Source: CAYFVU01 sp964594775
GTDB lineage: Bacteria; Spirochaetota; Spirochaetia; DSM-16054; Sediminispirochaetaceae
Length of the DNA: 11,658 nucleotides
Reading direction: 5' to 3'
NCBI GenBank assembly: GCA_964594775.1
Contig: CAZQNO010000078.1
Span: forward strand, 1-11,658
Shown piece after piece: positions 6,607-11,658 of the stretch. The position numbers and the translations under genes were made by a program. A model generated the notes under the pieces. That model had not been told where the DNA came from. It was given only the letters and a program-made list of their open reading frames with translations, and ran no database searches. Numbering within the stretch: the stretch's first letter is position 1; the number at the start of each line of letters is the position of its first letter.

Positions 6607-7146
6607 TTAGCCGTGCTCCTTTGCGTGGGGTCCGTCGGCCCGCCAAACCCAGCAGCTGTCGATGAAGTAGCTGCGCACCTGTTCCCGGCTCGGCGGGGTC
6701 GGCTTCTTGGTCCGGGTCTGGTAGGTAAAGGCGGCTTGAACGAAGGCGGGTCCCATCGTGATGATGAGGTGGGTGAGATGGGCGCAGGCCTTTGCGCCGC
6801 CTACCCGTTCGAGTACCGCCCGGGTGAAACCCGATTCTATGTGTAAGCCTATCAGTGACCGGTACTTCTCCTTGAGCTCGGGACACTCGTGATGGGGGTA
6901 GTCCTGGAAATCTATTTCGATGTCTTCGATCCGCATTGTAGCGACCCGTACGCTCATTCGCGCTTTAAGGGTGTGGAAGCGGCCGGCGGGAACTGCTTCT
7001 CCCGAAAAACGGGAGAATTCCATGTGGCGGTCGTCCATCAGCACGCCCTCCATGATGAGGACTCCTTCGGTCTCCTCGAAGCTCTTCATTTCAATGGTCC
7101 TGTCGGCGACCGGACGCATGCTGCTGGTGTGAGATTTAATGTCCAT
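6607..7146 (-). CDS. DUF2889 family protein
   Basis: A 179-residue soluble protein with no signal peptide or membrane segment. It fits the DUF2889 pattern: a GVLMDDRHMEF strand (34-44), a polar segment RFHTLKARMSVRVAT (56-70), a cysteine in PHHECPEL (C88), LIGLHIESGFTRAVLERVGG (98-117), the diagnostic ACAHLTHL (120-127, with C121, H123, H126), and a C-terminal DSCWVWRADGP (163-173). The family has no established function; the conserved Cys/His residues could bind a metal, but that is a guess. The start is uncertain: ATG 7146 has no Shine-Dalgarno, and neither do M10 or M20. A TACAAT -10-like box ends seven bases before this ATG, which would suit a leaderless message. It is divergent from the patatin gene and upstream of the DOMON gene on the same strand. 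Confidence 0.83.
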   Translation of the reverse strand: MDIKSHTSSMRPVADRTIEMKSFEETEGVLIMEGVLMDDRHMEFSRFSGEAVPAGRFHTLKARMSVRVATMRIEDIEIDFQDYPHHECPELKEKYRSLIGLHIESGFTRAVLERVGGAKACAHLTHLIITMGPAFVQAAFTYQTRTKKPTPPSREQVRSYFIDSCWVWRADGPHAKEHG

Positions 7147-7152
7147 GGTGGG

Positions 7153-7158
7153 ATTGTA
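7153..7158 (-). promoter_or_regulatory. Possible -10 box of the DUF2889 gene (leaderless)
   Basis: TACAAT on the minus strand (plus 7153-7158) leaves six bases before the ATG at 7146, the spacing expected if transcription starts at the start codon. There is no good -35 hexamer 16-18 bases upstream and no Shine-Dalgarno. The assignment is tentative. Confidence 0.3.
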
Positions 7159-7198
7159 GCGAATAAGAGAATAATTTGCTATCTGGAATTGCTGCTAT

Positions 7199-7227
7199 TT
7201 GTGCGCGGGCCCCTGCTATGCTATGCT
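7199..7227 (+). promoter_or_regulatory. Possible extended -10 promoter of the patatin gene
   Basis: TGCTATGCT occurs twice in overlap (7214-7222 and 7219-7227), each a TGn-extended -10 element. TTGTGC at 7199-7204 lies 17 bases before the second TATGCT. Transcription would begin near 7234, at or beside an in-frame GTG (7235), implying a leaderless message. No ribosome-binding site is visible for any candidate start. Moderate to weak evidence. Confidence 0.35.
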
Positions 7228-9451
7228 CTCCAATGTGAGAGTCCGATACACAACTCTTGCTCTTATTCTCCTCATTTGTTTAGCAGGTGCGGGTACTGCG
7301 CAGGAAGCACGAGAACTCAAGGTGGGCCTTGCCCTCTCCGGAGGCGCAGCCCTCGGCTTTGCTCATTTAGGCGTTATCTTGGAGCTGGAGAAAGCGGGGG
7401 TACCGGTGCACTGTATTGCAGGGACAAGTATGGGGAGTATTATCGGGGCTCTCTACGCCACGGGATATAGCGGTGAGGAGATGCTCGAGCTGGTAGAGCG
7501 TACCGATTGGAATGAGCTCTTTACCGATACTCCTCCCCGGAGGGGAAAGAGCTATAAGGAGCGGCGGGCCGACAAGGCATATATGGCCGGCATAGGTTTT
7601 TCATCCGGCGGGCTTATGCTCGGGTCCGGTGTCTCGGCCGGGCAGAAAGTCGTCATGCTCCTGGACCAACTGATGCGGCGCTATGCGGCCGCCGGCTCCT
7701 TCGATCGATTCCCCCGGCCCCTCAGGGTCGTGGCCACCGACCTGGTAAGCGGAGAAGAGGTGGTATTCGCCGACGGCGATCTGAAGAGCAGCGTACGGGC
7801 GAGCATCGCGGTCCCGGGACTTTTTGCTCCCTTGCTGTACCGTGACCGTCTGCTCATAGACGGGGGATGGGTCAATGTTCTACCGGTTGACTCGACGAGA
7901 GAAATGGGGGCGGATTTCGTTATTGCGGTTAATGTCAGAACAATGAGTGTGGATGAGGATGAGTTCGACTCGATGACTGAAGTGCTGCGTCAATCGAGTT
8001 TGATCCTTCGCCGCCCGCGGCTGAAAAAGAATCTATCCGAGGCCGATCTGGTTATCGAACCGGATGTTTCCCAATTCAATCCGGCGAGCTTCGACAGGGC
8101 CCTCGCCCTCGTAGAGGAGGGACGGAAGGCTGCCGGGGCGGCCCTGCCCGAACTCCTCGCTCTTGTCGAGAGGGCCCGTCCCTTTGCCGCGCCGGCACCG
8201 GATCCCGCATCGGATGTCTCGCTATTCATTGAGGACGTATCCTACTCCGCCGCGAGGCTTGAGCCGGTGATTCATACCGAGCTGGTCGGCAGGCTGGCCG
8301 GCAGAACGAGCGTCTCGATGATTCAGGACGAAATCGACGCACTCTATCGGACAGGGATCTTCGAGTATGTGAGTTACGAGCTCCTGCCGAGAGAGAAAGG
8401 AGTAGAGCTCGTCCTCCAGCTTGTTCCTCAGGAGGAGCCAAAGACGGTAATCCGCGGCGGTTATTCTTTTCGCACCGAAGCCTTGGGCGGCGTTTCTCCG
8501 AGACTCATGCTTCTTTCGAATCTCACCGTCAACGGTTTGACGGGTTCCAGCTCCTCATGGAGTACCGACCTTCGTCTCTCAGATGTTGGAAGTATTCGCA
8601 GCGAATATGAGCAGGCCCTCTTTCGTCCCGTATCTCTTACCGGTTCGCTCTATGCCCTCTCCGAGCCGATGCCCTATTACCGGGAAGAGCGTGTGGAGTC
8701 GACCTATCTCTACAGCCGCTACGGCGGCAGCATAGGTGTGCGGACTCGTCTCTTCGAAGCGATGGAGTTGACCGCCTCCGGGCTCGTTCATTGGATGGAG
8801 CACAGCCTGCGTGAAGGCAGCGATTTAGGTCTGGATGCGGGAGAAACCGAGATCGGACTATCCGCCATAGGTGTTGTCGACAACTTGGATCGCTATCCCT
8901 TTCCCCGCCGAGGAAACGAGACCCTGCTCGCCTACGAGTATCGGTATCAAGCGGAGAATCTCCGTTCATACCACGGCGCCCGTTTATCTCAACGCTACCA
9001 CTTTCCCCTTCCCGGTGAATCCTCCTTCGACATCGGCTATCGATTATCCTCCGACCTTAACTCCGACAGTCCGCCCCATGCGAGGAGCTTCCTCGGCGGG
9101 TTAACGACCTTTTCCGGTCTTCACGAGAGGGAGCTTATCGGTCGGCACACTGCCCTATTAACCGGCGGGCTCACCATTGCCCTCTTCTCCCTTCCGCTCG
9201 CAATAGGCGACACGGTCTATCTCGGTATAAGCGGAGAGGTGGGAAACGCGTGGAATGAATCACCCGATATGATTATTGAAGACCCACGGCTCGTTGCCGG
9301 CGGCGGTATCGGGATTTCGGCTGAGACGATCTTCGGCGAGCTGCATGTACGCTTCGGTGTCGCCGCGGGGGAGGAGATCGGCGGGAATCCGCTGCGCTAC
9401 GCCCTTCATATAGCCCTCGGTAATCCTATTGAAGCGGCGGGCATACCCTAG
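7223..9451 (+). CDS. Type Vd patatin-like autotransporter (phospholipase-POTRA-beta-barrel)
   Basis: About 742 residues if ATG 7223 is used. A signal peptide (core LALILLICLAGAG, cleavage near TAQEA) precedes a patatin domain at about 32-290: oxyanion loop SGGAALG (39-45), nucleophile S69 in GTSMGS, and catalytic D213 in DGG, so the Ser-Asp dyad is intact. One POTRA domain follows (about 332-403), then a beta-rich region to the end that resembles a 16-strand BamA/Omp85-type barrel. This is the PlpD (Pseudomonas)/FplA (Fusobacterium) architecture: the barrel inserts in the outer membrane and exposes or releases phospholipase A activity. The barrel ends ALHIALGNP plus about seven residues rather than a terminal aromatic. 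The start is unsure: TTG 7199, ATG 7223 and GTG 7235 all lack an RBS, and GTG 7235 gives the most typical signal peptide (MRVRYTT). Confidence 0.9.
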   Translation: MLSNVRVRYTTLALILLICLAGAGTAQEARELKVGLALSGGAALGFAHLGVILELEKAGVPVHCIAGTSMGSIIGALYATGYSGEEMLELVERTDWNELFTDTPPRRGKSYKERRADKAYMAGIGFSSGGLMLGSGVSAGQKVVMLLDQLMRRYAAAGSFDRFPRPLRVVATDLVSGEEVVFADGDLKSSVRASIAVPGLFAPLLYRDRLLIDGGWVNVLPVDSTREMGADFVIAVNVRTMSVDEDEFDSMTEVLRQSSLILRRPRLKKNLSEADLVIEPDVSQFNPASFDRALALVEEGRKAAGAALPELLALVERARPFAAPAPDPASDVSLFIEDVSYSAARLEPVIHTELVGRLAGRTSVSMIQDEIDALYRTGIFEYVSYELLPREKGVELVLQLVPQEEPKTVIRGGYSFRTEALGGVSPRLMLLSNLTVNGLTGSSSSWSTDLRLSDVGSIRSEYEQALFRPVSLTGSLYALSEPMPYYREERVESTYLYSRYGGSIGVRTRLFEAMELTASGLVHWMEHSLREGSDLGLDAGETEIGLSAIGVVDNLDRYPFPRRGNETLLAYEYRYQAENLRSYHGARLSQRYHFPLPGESSFDIGYRLSSDLNSDSPPHARSFLGGLTTFSGLHERELIGRHTALLTGGLTIALFSLPLAIGDTVYLGISGEVGNAWNESPDMIIEDPRLVAGGGIGISAETIFGELHVRFGVAAGEEIGGNPLRYALHIALGNPIEAAGIP

Positions 9452-9510
9452 ATGCGGCCCGAGGCGCCGCTGCGGGTAATCAAAATCCGAGATCCTGCCG
9501 ATAGGTAAAC

Positions 9511-11067
9511 GTGGAGCTTGAAGAAATATTTACCGCGCAGTTCTTCTCCTCTCCCCTGGCCTTCACTCTGCCGACGATAGCGCTTTTTCTCTTCTATTAT
9601 CTGCTGAGCCGTTACGTGCGGAGGAAGAGTTTGGGCGAGCGGGCAGCGAGGACCATATTCTTTATCGATCTGCTCGTGGTGCCGGGTACTCTCAGTCTCC
9701 TCATCTTTCTCTGTTCGCGGGCCGAAGATTTTACGGCTGCTGCGTCGCTGCGCCTGTTTCTCGTGAGCCTTCTGGTAATCGCCGGGGCATGGCTGCTCAA
9801 CCGCTTTTTATTGTTCTACTTTTGGGCCGATTTTTTCGTAAGGAAGTACGGAACGAGGGCGCCGAAGATCCTGCCGAACATCGTAGCGGTGATCCTTTAT
9901 CTATTCGCTGTCTACATCGTCATGACGGCGGTGTTGGGACGGTCGATGAGCGGACTTCTCGTCTCTACCGGTGTTTTAGTCGGTATTATCGGTTTCGCCC
10001 TGCAGAATTTCATCTCCGACTTCTTCTACGGCTTTTCCATTACCCTGGAGAACCCCTTCTCCAAGGGCGACTGGATCGAGTTGAGCGACGGCAGGATAGG
10101 GCAGGTAGTAGATATAAGCTGGCGCGCCATTCATTTACTTTCCTTCAACAACAGCACCTATATTGTGCCGAACAGCGTGATTTCCCGTAATTCCATTCAC
10201 AACCTGTCCCGGCCGGAGCAAAAATACTCGGTGTGGATCAAGGTGGATGTGGACTCGGCCTATCCTCCCGAACTCGTGCGTCGGCTCCTCACCGAGGCGG
10301 CACTGAGCTGCGAGACCGTCCTCACCGACCCCATGCCCTCGGTAAATTTGGCCGACGGTTCGGGAAATCCCTTTACTTACTATATCTACGTATACTTCGC
10401 CGATTTTATTTCGCATTATCGGGGAAAGAACGATCTCTACATGGCCGTCCATCAGCGCCTCGAGCGGACGGGTATCGCGCCTTCATCGACGAAGTACTCG
10501 GTGGCTACAGAGGAAATGTCTGCCCGCCATTACACGCGGCCTACAGTAAAGGAGGCGCTGCAGCAGACCGAGCTCTTCCACCCCCTCTCAGAGGAGGACA
10601 TCGATCTCCTTTCAGCATCCGCCAGGGAGGAGTTCTACCACCCGGGCGACATGATCATCCGCGAAGGGGTGCAGGAAAACTCCCTCTTTATCATAACCAG
10701 CGGCGTGGTCGAGGTTCTGCGGAAGGACAGGGGAGGCAGAGAGCGCAGAGTGGAGCGTCTCGGAGCGGGAGAGTTTATCGGTGAAATGGCTCTGTTGACC
10801 GGGCAGCCCCGATCGGCCTCGGCCCGCGCCCTCGTTTCGGCGGCGGTGATCGTCGTGCCGAAGGAGGGGATCGAGCCTATCCTCAGCAGGAACCCGGCCC
10901 TCAGCGATCAGATCGCGGCGGTAATGGTCCAACGTCAGATGAAGGACCCCCAATTCTCCCGCCGGGTCCAGGAGAGTCCCACTCCCACCTCCCGCATCCT
11001 CAAGCTCTATATGAATCGAATAGGCAACAGGATTTCCGATTTCTTCAAGGTAAAACACAAGGACTGA
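9511..11067 (+). CDS. MscS-family channel with cyclic-nucleotide-binding domain (bCNG type)
   Basis: A 518-residue inner-membrane protein. About four hydrophobic helices (18-34, 49-69, 82-107, 122-142) precede the MscS pore helix and beta domain: a small-residue-rich segment at 148-168, then LQNFISDFFYGF (164-175), NPFSKGDWIEL (181-191) and IVPNSVISRNSIHNLSR (218-234). A MscS C-terminal alpha/beta region follows to about 335. Residues 355-475 are a cyclic-nucleotide-binding domain with FHPLSEEDI (356-364) and a phosphate-binding cassette EFIGEMALLTGQPRSASA (421-438) that keeps G424, E425 and R434, so cAMP/cGMP binding is plausible. Known bCNG channels are ligand-gated with reduced mechanosensitivity. 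GTG 9511 is the only sensible start: an in-frame TAG lies at 9502-9504 and only a weak AGG precedes it. It is 59 bases after the patatin gene on the same strand, so cotranscription is likely. Confidence 0.92.
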   Translation: MELEEIFTAQFFSSPLAFTLPTIALFLFYYLLSRYVRRKSLGERAARTIFFIDLLVVPGTLSLLIFLCSRAEDFTAAASLRLFLVSLLVIAGAWLLNRFLLFYFWADFFVRKYGTRAPKILPNIVAVILYLFAVYIVMTAVLGRSMSGLLVSTGVLVGIIGFALQNFISDFFYGFSITLENPFSKGDWIELSDGRIGQVVDISWRAIHLLSFNNSTYIVPNSVISRNSIHNLSRPEQKYSVWIKVDVDSAYPPELVRRLLTEAALSCETVLTDPMPSVNLADGSGNPFTYYIYVYFADFISHYRGKNDLYMAVHQRLERTGIAPSSTKYSVATEEMSARHYTRPTVKEALQQTELFHPLSEEDIDLLSASAREEFYHPGDMIIREGVQENSLFIITSGVVEVLRKDRGGRERRVERLGAGEFIGEMALLTGQPRSASARALVSAAVIVVPKEGIEPILSRNPALSDQIAAVMVQRQMKDPQFSRRVQESPTPTSRILKLYMNRIGNRISDFFKVKHKD

Positions 11068-11095
11068 GTAAGGCCGAGCCGAGAAGCACTGCTGC

Positions 11096-11658
11096 CTATT
11101 TCCGCCGCCGTTCCGAGAAGAAGTCGGCAACCGTGGGGTGCTCGCAGGCGAGGGCCTCTTCGAAGCTGCCGCTGAAGGCAACAAGCCCTTCGTCAAGGAA
11201 GATGATCTTATCGGCGAGCCGGCCGATGCTTGCCACGTCGTGACTCACGATTACCACCGTCATGTCGAGCTTTTCCCGGAGCCCGGCGATGAGTGCGTCT
11301 AAGCGCTTGCTGGTGATGGGGTCGAGTCCCGAGGTCGGCTCGTCGCAGAAGAGGATCTCCGGGTCCATGGCGATTGCCCGCGCCAGGGCCGCCCGTTTCT
11401 GCATGCCCCCGGAAAGTTGAGCGGGCTTTCGGTCGATCGTTTCACCGATTCCGAGGAGATCGAGCTTACGCTGAATGCTCAGCCTTATGAGTTCGGGGGC
11501 GAGGTCCGTGTGCTGCTCTAAGGGGACCGCGGCGTTCTCTAAAATCGTGTTGGAGCCCATGAGGGCGTTGTTCTGAAAGAGCATTCCTATGCGCATACGC
11601 AGCCGGCGAAACTCCTCCTCTCCCGCCGTTTGAAGGTCCATGCCGGCAACGGTAATGC
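11096..11658 (-). CDS. mlaF: MlaF-like ABC transporter ATPase (5' end beyond window)
   Basis: The gene enters from the right edge. The frame stays open to 11658 with family-like residues (ITVAG) before the ATG at 11641, so that ATG is internal and the Walker A region lies outside the window. Counted from that Met: Q-loop MLFQNNALMGSNTILEN (20-36), signature LSGGMQKRAALARA (76-89), Walker B EILFCDEPTSGLDP (95-108) and H-loop IVSHD (131-135). The MQKR signature variant and the FQNNAL Q-loop are typical of Mla/Ttg2/Mce phospholipid transporters, which move lipids between inner and outer membranes to keep outer-membrane asymmetry. A permease (MlaE) and MCE protein (MlaD) would be expected nearby. 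It converges on the MscS-CNBD gene with 28 bases between stops and no clear terminator. Confidence 0.82.
   Translation of the reverse strand, partial: ITVAGMDLQTAGEEEFRRLRMRIGMLFQNNALMGSNTILENAAVPLEQHTDLAPELIRLSIQRKLDLLGIGETIDRKPAQLSGGMQKRAALARAIAMDPEILFCDEPTSGLDPITSKRLDALIAGLREKLDMTVVIVSHDVASIGRLADKIIFLDEGLVAFSGSFEEALACEHPTVADFFSERRRK

Noticed and set aside
7223..7310. Lipoprotein lipobox (LLIC) in the patatin signal peptide
   Set aside because: The residue before Cys is Ile in mid-hydrophobic core, unlike accepted lipoboxes, and type Vd autotransporters use signal peptidase I.
11642..11658. Truncated ABC ATPase lacking Walker A
   Set aside because: The frame remains open to the window edge with family-like residues, so the missing N-terminus is an edge effect, not a broken gene.

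Overview
The window looks like ordinary chromosomal DNA from a GC-rich, diderm (outer-membrane-bearing) bacterium. The evidence for an outer membrane is a type Vd patatin autotransporter with a beta-barrel and an MlaF-like lipid-transport ATPase. A fermentative or anaerobic lifestyle is suggested by an ADP/NDP-forming acyl-CoA synthetase and a sodium-coupled amino-acid transporter. The gene mix would fit a free-living spirochaete (Spirochaetota), but that taxonomic guess is weak. No RNA genes, insertion sequences, CRISPR arrays or phage genes were seen. Coding density is high and no gene-free stretch reaches 300 bases.

Left part (1-5940), metabolic: a 973-residue minus-strand protein fuses a complete PurN-like formyltransferase domain to a full-length NDP-forming acyl-CoA synthetase (CoA-binding, ligase and ATP-grasp domains). 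It is transcribed divergently from a 403-residue DRE-TIM metallolyase (2-isopropylmalate/homocitrate synthase-like), across a 172-bp AT-rich spacer with a recognisable promoter for each direction. Next on the plus strand, after a spacer holding two hairpins, is an 11-helix neurotransmitter:sodium symporter (NSS). A strong intrinsic terminator closes this block at 5900-5934. Together these genes suggest uptake of an amino acid or similar solute, plus acyl-CoA/2-oxo-acid chemistry with ATP recovery. The actual substrates cannot be read from sequence.

Middle (5945-7146), minus strand: a secreted single-domain DOMON protein with a candidate Met/His haem ligand pair, and a DUF2889 protein upstream of it. 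The DOMON gene has its own promoter and a strong ribosome-binding site.

Right part (7223-11658), envelope: a patatin-POTRA-barrel type Vd autotransporter, then an MscS-family channel with a C-terminal cyclic-nucleotide-binding domain (bCNG type), and converging on it the 3' part of an MlaF-like ABC ATPase that runs off the window edge. All three concern membrane lipids or membrane tension.

The most unusual item is the formyltransferase/acyl-CoA synthetase fusion. Both halves keep their catalytic residues, which raises the possibility of direct formyl-group transfer between a folate carrier and CoA. That reaction is an inference only.
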